Notes under the pieces: model-generated
Databases searched by the model: none
Told to the model about the DNA's origin: nothing
What the model saw: only the letters and a program-made list of their open reading frames with translations
Assembly (NCBI GenBank): GCA_902517865.1
Contig: CABYDT010000008.1
Location: forward strand, 1-35,576
Direction of reading: 5' to 3'
Origin: an uncultured Pelagibacteraceae bacterium
GTDB lineage: Bacteria > Pseudomonadota > Alphaproteobacteria > Pelagibacterales > Pelagibacteraceae
DNA length: 35,576 nt
Made by a program: the position numbers and the translations under genes
Shown here: positions 9,100-17,533 of the stretch, one piece after another
Numbering within the stretch: the stretch's first letter is position 1
Layout: every line of letters starts with the position of its first letter

Positions 9100-9603
9100 T
9101 TATAAGTTGTTTTTTTGAATTTTCTTTTGAATAATCTCTCTTTTTAACTGTGATAAATGATCGATAAACAAAACTCCATTACAATGATCTATCTCATGCT
9201 GAATACATCTTGATAATAATCCGCTTACATTAATGTTATTTAGCTTTCCTTCAATATCCAAATACTCAACTTTACAACTTTCATACCTATCAACATTACC
9301 ATAGTATCCAGGTATAGAGAGACACCCTTCCTCGTTATTAACTACAGTATCGGATTTCCAGACAATTTTAGGATTAACCAAAAATATTGGATTTTTTTTC
9401 TCACCTTCTTTAGAAATATCCACCACAATAAGTCTTTTTAGTACGCCAACTTGAACCGCAGCCAATCCAATACCTGGGGCATTGTACATAGTCTCAAGCA
9501 TGTCTTTTGCTAAATTTTTTATCTCTTCATCAATAACGTGAATTTCTGCGGACTTTTGTCTCAGAAGTTTATTTGGTTCTCTTAAAATATTTAAAATTGA
9601 CAT
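9100..9603 (-). CDS. def: Peptide deformylase
   Basis: A metalloenzyme of 167 residues that removes the formyl group from nascent proteins. The three signature motifs are complete: GIGLAAVQ at 44-51, EEGCLSIPG with metal ligand C94, and QHEIDH with ligands H136 and H140 and catalytic E137. It starts right after the recR stop with no spacer and lies 3 bases before fmt. Confidence 0.97.
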   Translation of the reverse strand: MSILNILREPNKLLRQKSAEIHVIDEEIKNLAKDMLETMYNAPGIGLAAVQVGVLKRLIVVDISKEGEKKNPIFLVNPKIVWKSDTVVNNEEGCLSIPGYYGNVDRYESCKVEYLDIEGKLNNINVSGLLSRCIQHEIDHCNGVLFIDHLSQLKREIIQKKIQKNNL

Positions 9604-10212
9604 TTAATTTTTATTATTAAATGAATTTCTGTATTTAAAAGCAGAAAACAAGGTTCCATCATCCAAATACTCAATTTCACTTCCTACCGGTAATCCGTGT
9701 GCCAATTTGGTTATTTTAACATTAAGATTTTTTAAACTGTCATTTATATAATGTGCAGTGGTTTGACCTTCAATTGTTGCAGATATAGCTAAAATAACCT
9801 CTTTAATATTACACTTTTTAATTCGATCAATTAATGAATTAATTAGTAAATCTTCAGGATTAGATCCGTTTATTGCAGAAAGAGTTCCTCCTAAAATATG
9901 ATATTGACCCTTAAAAACACTTGTAGATTCTAATGCCCACATATCAGCGATATTTTCAACGACACATATTTGATCTGTTTTCATATCTAAGCAAGTACAT
10001 TTGCTCTCCTTAGAAGTTAAATTACCACAAACATTACATTTTATAATATTTGTATGAACGAGAGAAATTGCGTCACTCAAAGGTTTCATTAAGTTCGATT
10101 TATTTTTCAAAAGATAAAGCGCAATTCTTTTTGCTGATTTGGGGCCAAGACTAGGTAGCCTTGATAATAACTGAATCAAATTATCTAACTCCGGTTGTTT
10201 TGAGTTTGCCAT
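9604..10212 (-). CDS. recR: Recombination mediator RecR
   Basis: RecR works with RecO (and RecF) to load RecA on gapped DNA. It has 202 residues. Helix-hairpin-helix RLPSLGPKSAKRIA at 18-31 binds DNA, a C4 zinc motif uses C59, C62, C72 and C74 (the last pair spaced C-x-C), and a Toprim domain follows (CVVENIADMWALE, then HILGGTLSAING). It is preceded by ybaB and dnaX, the classical dnaX-ybaB-recR cluster. Confidence 0.96.
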   Translation of the reverse strand: MANSKQPELDNLIQLLSRLPSLGPKSAKRIALYLLKNKSNLMKPLSDAISLVHTNIIKCNVCGNLTSKESKCTCLDMKTDQICVVENIADMWALESTSVFKGQYHILGGTLSAINGSNPEDLLINSLIDRIKKCNIKEVILAISATIEGQTTAHYINDSLKNLNVKITKLAHGLPVGSEIEYLDDGTLFSAFKYRNSFNNKN

Positions 10213-10218
10213 ATTAAT

Positions 10219-10536
10219 TTAAAAAGGTAATTTTATTCCTGGAGGTAATTTTAAATCTCCAGTTAATTTTGACATTTCTTCCTGCGTTTTACTCTCAACA
10301 GCTTTTTTCGCATTATTAATTGCTGCCACTATTAAATCTTCTAAAACTCCCTTTTCTTCTCTAAAAACTTTATCATCTATTTTAATACCTACCAATTCAT
10401 TACTGCCATTCATGGTTGCAACCACAAGCCCTCCACCTGAAGTACCATCAGCTTTAACATTTTTTAATTTATCTTTCATTTCTTGAACTTTCTCTTGCAT
10501 TTCTTGAGCTTGTTTAAGCATTTTATTAAAGTCCAT
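10219..10536 (-). CDS. YbaB/EbfC nucleoid-associated protein
   Basis: A small DNA-binding protein of 105 residues, homodimeric in characterised relatives. It begins with an N-terminal amphipathic helix (MLKQAQEMQEKVQEMKDKL), then GTSGGGLVVATMNG strands, and ends with the family-typical KLPPGIKLPF. Its start codon overlaps the dnaX stop (ATGGAC frame within TAATGG) and it precedes recR by 6 bases, as in most proteobacteria. Confidence 0.93.
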   Translation of the reverse strand: MDFNKMLKQAQEMQEKVQEMKDKLKNVKADGTSGGGLVVATMNGSNELVGIKIDDKVFREEKGVLEDLIVAAINNAKKAVESKTQEEMSKLTGDLKLPPGIKLPF

Positions 10537-12152
10537 TAGTCATCCTCATTTACATTTTGTTTATTAATAAACTCAGCGTCAGGAAAGCTTTCCATAACAG
10601 ATTTATAAACTTCTGAGCTCTTTATATCTTCAAAGTTTTTTTCTTTATTCACAAGTCTATCGCTCTTATCGTTTGTGAAACTTATGACCCACTTTTTACC
10701 TGTCCATTCAAAAAGTTTATTTGTTAATAATTTGGGAAAATTTTTTGAAAGTTTGCTATTAAACTCAATATTTATTTTTCCTTGCTTAAAATCTACTACA
10801 CTTACGTTGCTTTCCAGATCTTTTTTAAGTTCTATTTCTTGTTTTTTGATAGCAATATTTACTAAGTCTTCAATATTATTTATTTTAGAAACAAAGTTTA
10901 TTATTTTGTTATCATTTTTTTTGCTTTCAGGAATTTTTTTTTCTTGGACAATTGTTTTTATTTGTGTTTTAACGACACTTTCTTCTTTAGAACTTAAAAC
11001 ATTTAGATCAACGTTATCTTCCCTCAGCTTTTGAGGATCAGGCATATCTTTTAATCTACATAGTCTCGTGGTTAACATCTGTAGCGCTATAAATGAATCC
11101 GGAAATAATTTAAGATCTTCAATACCCTTCAATAAGTAATGCCATAAAATTGAAGTATAAGTTAAATCTATTTTTTTTGAAAGCTCACATATTTGTTTTG
11201 ACTCATTTTCTGAAATCGACAAATCTGACGAAACATTACCCAAAGTTTGTTCTCTAGATATTAAGTATACTAACTCTAATAAATTTTCTAAAACTAATTG
11301 TGGATCTGATCCATAATCAAATATTTCATCTAAGACTAAACTAGAATACTTTTCATTGCCATCTATGATATTTGTAATTAATTTTAATAGTTTATCTTTA
11401 TCGGCTAATCCAAGCATTTTTCTAATATTCTCAGTAGAAATATTATCTTTTCCAATATTTATAATATTTGCTTGATCTAATATTGATAAAGCATCTCTGA
11501 CTGAACCTTCGGATGACTTAGCAATAAGTTGAATAGCATTGTTATCAATTTTAATATCTTCTTTATTAGATATATCAGTCAAATATTTAATCATTTCTTC
11601 AATTTTAATTCTTTTTAAATCAAATCTTTGGCATCTTGAAAGTATTGTTATTGGAATTTTTTTTATTTCAGTTGTCGCTAATATAAACTTTAAATGATCT
11701 GGAGGTTCTTCTAAAGTTTTTAATAAAGCATTAAATGCCTGCTTAGACAACATATGTGCCTCGTCAATTATAAAAACTTTATACTTTGCTACAGACGGAT
11801 GATATTTCGATGACTCTAATAAATCTCTAATATCATCAACTCCAGTTTTAGATGCGGCGTCCATTTCAAGCACATCTATGTGTTTTGATTTGGTAATATC
11901 ATCACACTCACAATAAACTTCATTATTTCGTTGAACTCCATGCTCAAAATGCTTATTGCAATTAATAGCTTTAGATATAATTCTTGCTGTTGTTGTTTTG
12001 CCTACCCCTCTTATGCCCGTCAAAATATATGCGTTATGCAGCTTATTTTTTTTTAAAGCACTCTTTAAAGATAAAACCATGGACTCTTGCCCAATCAACT
12101 CTTCAAAATTTTTTGGTCTATATTTAAGTGGTAGTATTGTTTTTTTATCCAT
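10536..12152 (-). CDS. dnaX: DNA polymerase III subunit tau/gamma
   Basis: The clamp-loader ATPase, 538 residues. YRPKNFEELIGQ at 11-21 opens the protein, Walker A is GIRGVGKT at 46-53, Walker B is FIIDEAHM at 127-134, and the SRC motif is 172-174. The zinc module is unusual: only C65, C81 and C83 are present, with C-x-C in place of the usual C-x2-C pair, so four-Cys coordination is not evident. The C-terminal third (~370-538) is Lys/Asn rich and poorly conserved. I did not identify a frameshift site for a gamma form. The 4.5S RNA gene lies just upstream on the same strand. Confidence 0.94.
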   Translation of the reverse strand: MDKKTILPLKYRPKNFEELIGQESMVLSLKSALKKNKLHNAYILTGIRGVGKTTTARIISKAINCNKHFEHGVQRNNEVYCECDDITKSKHIDVLEMDAASKTGVDDIRDLLESSKYHPSVAKYKVFIIDEAHMLSKQAFNALLKTLEEPPDHLKFILATTEIKKIPITILSRCQRFDLKRIKIEEMIKYLTDISNKEDIKIDNNAIQLIAKSSEGSVRDALSILDQANIINIGKDNISTENIRKMLGLADKDKLLKLITNIIDGNEKYSSLVLDEIFDYGSDPQLVLENLLELVYLISREQTLGNVSSDLSISENESKQICELSKKIDLTYTSILWHYLLKGIEDLKLFPDSFIALQMLTTRLCRLKDMPDPQKLREDNVDLNVLSSKEESVVKTQIKTIVQEKKIPESKKNDNKIINFVSKINNIEDLVNIAIKKQEIELKKDLESNVSVVDFKQGKINIEFNSKLSKNFPKLLTNKLFEWTGKKWVISFTNDKSDRLVNKEKNFEDIKSSEVYKSVMESFPDAEFINKQNVNEDD

Positions 12153-12159
12153 AATATTT

Positions 12160-12259
12160 ACGGGGAACTGAATAACAACCTGAAAAATTTACGTTACGGC
12201 TGCTTTCTTTCGAACCTGACCGGGTTAGCGCAACATCCACCTGTCACCAATCCCCCAAT
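12160..12259 (-). ncRNA. ffs: 4.5S (SRP) RNA, small bacterial type
   Basis: The RNA component of the signal recognition particle, about 100 nt. On the minus strand the Ffh-binding domain reads GGTCAGGTTCGAAAGAAAGC followed by AGCC, a close match to the conserved apex of bacterial 4.5S RNA, with a GAAA tetraloop rather than GGAA. Flanking GTTGCG and CGTAAC pair to extend this helix, and the ends GGGGGA and TTCCCC close the molecule. Exact ends are estimated from the closing helix. It lies between pheA and dnaX on the same strand, a usual place near dnaX. Confidence 0.9.
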
Positions 12260-12264
12260 AAGAG

Positions 12265-12270
12265 AATATA
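12265..12270 (-). promoter_or_regulatory. Possible -10 element of the 4.5S RNA gene
   Basis: TATATT on the minus strand ends 6-7 bases before the inferred 5' end of the 4.5S RNA. No convincing -35 hexamer is seen at the right distance, so this is a weak call in AT-rich DNA. Confidence 0.35.
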
Positions 12271-12300
12271 TCAATTTTAATTCAAATCGACCACAAAGAT

Positions 12301-13149
12301 TTATGATAATTTTTGATATCTATATGTAGATGCAGGATAAACTCCTAAAATATCCAACTTTTCAGTTTGCTTTTTTAAATCATTAAGTGAATCTGAAATT
12401 TTAGGATCATCTGGATGTCCTTCCATATCAAGATAAAATATGGCCTGAACAAAACTATTATCCAATGAAAAACTCTCTAATTTCGTTAAATTTATAGAAT
12501 TTTTTGCAAATCCTCCTAAGCATTTATGCAATGCTCCTGGAATTGATTTTAATTTAAAAATACAGGTTGTTATGTATTTTTTATTTTTTTCAAAATTCGC
12601 ATCATTACTTGAATTATCCATTACAAGAAAACGTGTAGTATTTCCTTCCATATCTTCAAAATTATTTTGTAATATTTTTAATTTATATATTTCAGCCGAG
12701 ATAGATGAAGCAATTACAGCTATCGTGTCATCGGGGTTCTCTGATAATAATTTAGCAGATCCAGCAGTATCTGCGGTAATTACAGGTATAAGATTATTGG
12801 AATGAATATTTTTTTGACATTGACTAATCGCGTGTGAATGACTTTTAACGTACTTAATTTTATTTATGTTACTACTAGGATTTGATATAAGACAATGTTC
12901 TATTCTTAAATAATGTTCACGTATAATTTTAGGCTTATATTTAACTAGCAATGAGTGAACATCTACAACTCTTCCAGCTAAAGAATTCTCAATTGGAATT
13001 ACGGTTTTAATATTTTTATCTGATTTTATTAAAGCAAACACATCTTCGAAGGTTTTACAAGGTGAGATATCAACATTACCAAATATTTCTTTAGCCGCTA
13101 GATGAGAGTATGCTCCTAATTCTCCTTGTATTGCAATTTTGGTTTTCAT
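12301..13149 (-). CDS. pheA: Prephenate dehydratase
   Basis: Converts prephenate to phenylpyruvate in phenylalanine synthesis. It has 282 residues with no fused chorismate mutase, the usual alphaproteobacterial form. Family motifs are QGELGAYSHLAA at 8-19, IPIENSLAGRV at 51-61 and the TRF motif at 172-174 (NTTRFLVM). A C-terminal ACT domain (~195-275) is expected to bind Phe for feedback control; its usual ESRP motif is replaced by KLESFSL. It starts inside the kdsB stop (4-base overlap). Confidence 0.95.
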   Translation of the reverse strand: MKTKIAIQGELGAYSHLAAKEIFGNVDISPCKTFEDVFALIKSDKNIKTVIPIENSLAGRVVDVHSLLVKYKPKIIREHYLRIEHCLISNPSSNINKIKYVKSHSHAISQCQKNIHSNNLIPVITADTAGSAKLLSENPDDTIAVIASSISAEIYKLKILQNNFEDMEGNTTRFLVMDNSSNDANFEKNKKYITTCIFKLKSIPGALHKCLGGFAKNSINLTKLESFSLDNSFVQAIFYLDMEGHPDDPKISDSLNDLKKQTEKLDILGVYPASTYRYQKLS

Positions 13150-13871
13150 TTTAGCAATTTTCTAATATTGTTTAGATCCTCTACAGTATCAACACTTAAC
13201 GGATTATGTTTTGTTAACCCTATTTTTATATCAATATTGTTATCAATCAACCTCATTTGCTCTAAACTACGGCTAATTTCATTTTTAGATTTTTTAAGAT
13301 CAACAAATTTTTTAAGCATACTTTTACGGAAAGCATATATACCAATATGATGATAAATATCAGTATTATTTTTTTCTGACGTTCTAAAAAAGTCAATAGC
13401 AGAGTTAAATTGCCCATGATCTAAAGTTTTGGATGTTCTAACTTTAACAACATTTGGGTTATTATAATCTTCTTTTTTAATATTCCCAGCGATAGTAGCA
13501 ACTTCAATGTTTGAATTTTTAATCATAAATTCATTTAATTTATTTATTGTATTCTTATTTATATTTGGCATATCCCCTTGAATATTTATGATGATGTCAT
13601 ATTGATTTTGAATTTTATTTAAAGCTTCGAAAATTCTATCAGTCCCATTAGTATGATGATTTCCGGTTTTAATTACCTCGCCTTGATTTTGAATTATAAT
13701 ATTTGAAATTTCATCATCTGGAGTTGCAACGTAAACTTTTTTAATATCTGACTTCTGCGAGTTTTTTAGCACATGCAATATTAAAGGTAATCCATTTATA
13801 TCAAGTAATGGTTTATTTGGTAATCTTTTTGCTTTCAAATGAGAAGGTATGATTATTACAGATTTTTCCAT
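13146..13871 (-). CDS. kdsB: 3-deoxy-manno-octulosonate cytidylyltransferase
   Basis: KdsB makes CMP-KDO for the lipopolysaccharide inner core. It has 241 residues. The nucleotide-binding start reads IIIPSHLKAKRLPNKPL (usually IPARxxSxRxPxKPL), followed by ATPDDEI, the NGTDRIFEA motif and INIQGDMP (usually QGDEP). These changes are shared in character with a fast-evolving AT-rich genome, and the order of motifs is intact. kdsB-pheA adjacency is common in Alphaproteobacteria. The gene presumably means that the cell makes KDO-containing LPS. Confidence 0.92.
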   Translation of the reverse strand: MEKSVIIIPSHLKAKRLPNKPLLDINGLPLILHVLKNSQKSDIKKVYVATPDDEISNIIIQNQGEVIKTGNHHTNGTDRIFEALNKIQNQYDIIINIQGDMPNINKNTINKLNEFMIKNSNIEVATIAGNIKKEDYNNPNVVKVRTSKTLDHGQFNSAIDFFRTSEKNNTDIYHHIGIYAFRKSMLKKFVDLKKSKNEISRSLEQMRLIDNNIDIKIGLTKHNPLSVDTVEDLNNIRKLLK

Positions 13872-13947
13872 ATTTTATAAGTGCGACATCTATATCTTTA
13901 AATTTTACTCTTAATATTAAATGAAATAATATAAGAATTAACTTTAA

Positions 13948-14493
13948 ATGGATAGTTTTGAATTTAACAAAATCGCTGCAGCTATATTAATTGTTGCACT
14001 TCTTTTTATTGGAATTAAGGAAATAGCAAACTCAATATATAATGTAGATAAACTAGAAAAGTCAGCATATAAAGTTGAAGGTTTAGAAAATGCTGATGAT
14101 AATAAAGTTCTAAAACCAAAAAAAGTAGTCGAAAACTTAAAACCAATAACTCCATTACTTGCGTCTGCAAACATAGAAAGTGGTGAAAAAATATTTAAAA
14201 AATGTGCTGCTTGTCATAGTATTCAAAAAGGTGGTGATAATCGTATAGGGCCAGCTTTATGGAATGTAGTTGACAGAAAAGTAGGTTCCTTAGACGGTTT
14301 TAAATATTCAGTTGCTCTAAAAAATTACAACAAAAACTGGACATATGAAGAGCTTAATGGTTTTTTACATAAACCCTTAAAGTATATAAAGGGTACTAAA
14401 ATGGCATTTGCTGGGCTAAGAAAAGAAATGGATAGAGCGAATATTATTGCTTATTTAAATAGTATGGGTGATAGTCCAAAGTCTTTAAAGTAA
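13948..14493 (+). CDS. Membrane-anchored c-type cytochrome (CycM/c552-like)
   Basis: A 181-residue protein with an N-terminal anchor (residues 9-24), a linker of about 50 residues and a class I cytochrome c domain. The haem motif is CAACH at 86-90, and M152 in GTKMAFAG is the likely sixth ligand. RIGPALWNVVDRKVG is typical of the mitochondrial/alphaproteobacterial cytochrome c2 family. Such anchored cytochromes carry electrons from the bc1 complex to the oxidase. It is divergent from kdsB with 76 bases between starts, where both promoters must lie. Confidence 0.92.
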   Translation: MDSFEFNKIAAAILIVALLFIGIKEIANSIYNVDKLEKSAYKVEGLENADDNKVLKPKKVVENLKPITPLLASANIESGEKIFKKCAACHSIQKGGDNRIGPALWNVVDRKVGSLDGFKYSVALKNYNKNWTYEELNGFLHKPLKYIKGTKMAFAGLRKEMDRANIIAYLNSMGDSPKSLK

Positions 14494-14522
14494 TAAACAA
14501 ATTAATAAAACCAGTTTAATTA

Positions 14523-15989
14523 ATGAAGTCCAAATTTAAATATTTTATTGATCAAAGATCTATAAGAATGTTTTTTCTGGGTTTCTCTGCAGGCTTACCG
14601 TTGCTCCTTGTTTTCTCTACTCTCTCGGTTTGGTTAACAAAAGCTGATATTGAAAGAAGCACGATTACACTTTTTAGCTGGGTTGGTTTTGCCTATTCCT
14701 TTAAATTTCTTTGGACACCAATAGTAGATCATTTTAAATTACCATTTTCTAACAATTTTGGTCATAGAAAATCGTGGTTATTCTTTTCTCAAATAATGAT
14801 TATTTTTTCTCTTATTTTAGCGTCTTTTTCAGATCCAAATCTAAGTTTATTTTTTATGGTAATATCTTTTATATTAATTGCATTTTCTAGTGCAACACAA
14901 GATATTGTTATTGATGCATTCAGAATTGAGTCAGTAAGTCAAAAACTTCAAGGAGCTTTATCCTCTATGTACTTGGCTGGTTATAGAATCGCAATGATAG
15001 TATCCGGTGCTGGTAGTCTATGGTTTGTTTCAATTCAGTCAGGCGAAACATATTTATTAGATAGCTGGCAATTTGTATATAGAATTATGGCATTGTTTAT
15101 GATTATTGGTATCATAACTACGATATTATCTAAAGAACCTAATATAAAAAGGAAAATAACAGGTTCAAGTAATGATCAAATTAAATTTACATTTTCTATT
15201 TTGACATCCATAATAATATTTTTTATTATTTATCTTAATTTTCCTGATTTATCTTATGAAAATAAATTATTAAGTTTCTCATATGATCTTATAAAGATTT
15301 TGATTTCATTTATTTCAATTTTATTGTTCTTAAATGTTTTTGTTAAAATCAATTTTATAAAAACAGATAAAGCAAAGATTGCTTATATACATCCCATCTT
15401 GGATTTTCTTAAAAGATATAACAAATTAGCAATTTTTATTTTATTATTAATTTCGTTATACAGAATTTCCGACATTGTAATGGGAGTAATGGCAAATATT
15501 TTCTATGTTGAAAAAGGTTACACATTAGAAGATATTGCATTTTTTTCGAAATTTTTAGGATTGTTTGCAACTATTTCTGGAGGAATATTAGGAGGGATAT
15601 TTGCAATGAATTTTGGTGCACTAAGAGCGCTACTTATTGGTTCTATCATTGCAGCTTTAACAAATATTTTGTTTGCAATATTAGCTATAAGTGAGATTGA
15701 TACTTTTTTATTAGCGTCTGTAATAATTGCTGATAATATTGCAAGTGGATTTGCTGGTGCAGCTTTTATAGTTTTTTTATCCTCAATAACCTCAATCAAA
15801 TTTACCGCAACTCAGTATGCATTATTTAGCTCATTAATGTTATTTATACCGAAATTAATTGCTGGATATTCAGGCTTGTTAGTTAATGTGGTTGGGTATC
15901 CATTTTTTTTCATTATTTCGGCAGTAATAGGTTTGCCAGTTATATTTTTAATACTTTTTATTAACAATATTCAAATAAGTAAAAAATGA
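14523..15989 (+). CDS. ampG: AmpG-family MFS permease
   Basis: A 488-residue inner-membrane protein with about 12-14 hydrophobic segments. The N-terminal MFFLGFSAGLPLLLVFSTL and FAYSFKFLWTPIVDH match the AmpG signature (GFSSGLP and YTLKFLWAPLVD in characterised members). AmpG imports anhydromuropeptides for peptidoglycan recycling, so that role is likely. SSATQDIVIDAFRIE near 120-134 is the conserved motif of helix 4-5. It is 29 bases downstream of the cytochrome c gene on the same strand and might share its transcript. Confidence 0.85.
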   Translation: MKSKFKYFIDQRSIRMFFLGFSAGLPLLLVFSTLSVWLTKADIERSTITLFSWVGFAYSFKFLWTPIVDHFKLPFSNNFGHRKSWLFFSQIMIIFSLILASFSDPNLSLFFMVISFILIAFSSATQDIVIDAFRIESVSQKLQGALSSMYLAGYRIAMIVSGAGSLWFVSIQSGETYLLDSWQFVYRIMALFMIIGIITTILSKEPNIKRKITGSSNDQIKFTFSILTSIIIFFIIYLNFPDLSYENKLLSFSYDLIKILISFISILLFLNVFVKINFIKTDKAKIAYIHPILDFLKRYNKLAIFILLLISLYRISDIVMGVMANIFYVEKGYTLEDIAFFSKFLGLFATISGGILGGIFAMNFGALRALLIGSIIAALTNILFAILAISEIDTFLLASVIIADNIASGFAGAAFIVFLSSITSIKFTATQYALFSSLMLFIPKLIAGYSGLLVNVVGYPFFFIISAVIGLPVIFLILFINNIQISKK

Positions 15990-16028
15990 CGTTTTACATT
16001 TTAGAATACGAATGTTAGAGGTCTATTT

Positions 16029-16337
16029 ATGAAATTTTTTTTAGTTTTAATTTTTGCTTTTTTGATATCTTCCGTATCGAATGCTAAAAACCACGACAAA
16101 ACAATTACGAAAAAAGAATTTTTAGATAAGAATCTAAAAGTTTTAGAAGCCAGATTTGACGCTGTAGATGAGAATAAAGATGGAAAAATTACCCCAGCAG
16201 AAAGGAAAAAGTTTGCTGAAAAAATTAACAAACAAAGACTAGCTCTATTAAAAAAAATCGACACCAATAATGATGGTAAAATTTCAAAGGCTGAAGAAAA
16301 AGCTTATAGAGAAAAAATGAAGAAAAAACCTAAGTAA
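16029..16337 (+). CDS. Secreted EF-hand protein
   Basis: A 102-residue protein with a Sec signal peptide (hydrophobic 3-15, likely cleavage after SNA at about 19). Two canonical 12-residue EF-hand loops follow: D47-E58 (DENKDGKITPAE) and D78-E89 (DTNNDGKISKAE). Both have Gly at position 6 and Ile at position 8. The mature protein is highly charged. It is probably a periplasmic calcium-binding protein; a partner is not known. Its stop overlaps the end of the convergent TauE/SafE gene by 8 bases. Confidence 0.88.
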   Translation: MKFFLVLIFAFLISSVSNAKNHDKTITKKEFLDKNLKVLEARFDAVDENKDGKITPAERKKFAEKINKQRLALLKKIDTNNDGKISKAEEKAYREKMKKKPK

Positions 16338-17088
16338 TAATTCTCGCAAAAATTACTAATCCCATAATTAATAGCATCAAATTGAATAAATTTTTAAAGA
16401 CAGTTTCGCTAATTCTTTTTCTTATAAGATTACCAATCACTAAGCCTGCGAATATAGGAATAATAGAAAATATAGAATACGCTAGTATTTTTGTATTTAT
16501 CATTTCTTGTGAATAAAACAAAATAATCTGAATAGAAGAAAATAAAAAAAATGTAATACCCATAAATTGAATGATTTTGTCTTTTGTATAACTTAAAGAC
16601 TGCAACATCAAAACTAACGGCATTGTATAGATTGAACAAACGCCTGTTGAAAAGCCAGTCAATATACCAATCCATACTTGATTTAGTATATTTTTTGGTT
16701 TTTTGATTTTAATGGTATTTTTTGACAGAGAAATAATAGAATTTAAAATTAGTAATAAAGACAGAATTCCCAATATAATTTTTGAATTAAAGTAAATTAA
16801 TAGCAAAAATCCTGGGGCTATCGAAATTATAGAGAAAACTAAAAAATATTTAGTATCTTTTATAATATCCTTTAAGTATTTTCCATCAATCATCTGATAA
16901 AAGTTAGTTAAAACAATAGGAATTAAAACTATTGCAATACTCTCTTTAATATCCAAAATGAAACTCAATAATGTAAGTGATACTGTTGGTAAACCAACTC
17001 CTATTACACCTTTAATAAGTCCTGCTAACACAAAAATAAGAAAGATAATTAGAATGAAATTAATATCCAAATGTTGTAAAATTTCCAT
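16330..17088 (-). CDS. TauE/SafE-family sulfite/anion exporter-type permease
   Basis: A 252-residue integral membrane protein with about 8 hydrophobic segments. The two family repeats are visible: FVLAGLIKGVIGVGLPTVSL near the N-terminus and GILTGFSTGVCSIYTMPLVL in the second half. Members are proposed to move sulfite, sulfonates or other small anions; the substrate here is unknown. The open frame extends upstream to 17199, but the ATG at 17088 puts the first membrane segment at the usual distance. The upstream part would also run into the divergent zinc-ribbon gene. Confidence 0.85.
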   Translation of the reverse strand: MEILQHLDINFILIIFLIFVLAGLIKGVIGVGLPTVSLTLLSFILDIKESIAIVLIPIVLTNFYQMIDGKYLKDIIKDTKYFLVFSIISIAPGFLLLIYFNSKIILGILSLLLILNSIISLSKNTIKIKKPKNILNQVWIGILTGFSTGVCSIYTMPLVLMLQSLSYTKDKIIQFMGITFFLFSSIQIILFYSQEMINTKILAYSIFSIIPIFAGLVIGNLIRKRISETVFKNLFNLMLLIMGLVIFARIIT

Positions 17089-17131
17089 ATGACAACTATT
17101 ACAGTAAATTATATATAGATCTATAAAATTT

Positions 17132-17533
17132 ATGATTATAATATGTGAGTGTAAATCTGAATTTGATATCCCAGACTCTGAACTTCCAAAAAAAAACACC
17201 TTGGTACAATGCTCTTTATGTGGAAAAGAATGGTATCAAGACTTTAAAAACAACAAAATTATTTCTGACAAAAAACAAATTAATCCATCTAAAATTAAAA
17301 ATTTAAATATAACAAATACTAATAAACCTAAAAGTTTAATAAATTATATTTTAGTGTTTGTAATATTCCTTTTATCTATTTACGGAATAATGATTATGTT
17401 TGAAAAAGAAATATTGAATAGTTTCCCGAAAATGGAAAGTTTTTATCTCTCAGTTGAAATTATGAATGAAATTATATCAGCTAATTTTAAATACTTATTG
17501 GAAATTTTAATCGGTGTATTTAAAGTTAATTAA
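17132..17533 (+). CDS. MJ0042-type zinc-ribbon membrane protein
   Basis: A 133-residue protein. The N-terminus carries a C4 zinc ribbon, CECKSEFDIPDSELP then VQCSLCGKEW, with the spacing and E-W tail of the MJ0042 zinc-finger family often found at the N-terminus of alphaproteobacterial proteins. A Lys/Asn-rich linker follows, then one membrane segment (about 71-90), then ~40 residues outside. Function unknown. It overlaps the next gene, an MFS permease, by 20 bases. Confidence 0.75.
   Translation: MIIICECKSEFDIPDSELPKKNTLVQCSLCGKEWYQDFKNNKIISDKKQINPSKIKNLNITNTNKPKSLINYILVFVIFLLSIYGIMIMFEKEILNSFPKMESFYLSVEIMNEIISANFKYLLEILIGVFKVN

Noticed and set aside
10675-11034. Plus-strand open frame inside dnaX
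   Set aside because: It is a shadow of the dnaX coding sequence with no recognisable protein features; the same applies to the other frames nested in real genes.
17089-17199. N-terminal extension of the TauE/SafE gene to 17199
   Set aside because: It would overlap the divergent zinc-ribbon gene and has no family features; the ATG at 17088 precedes the first membrane segment.
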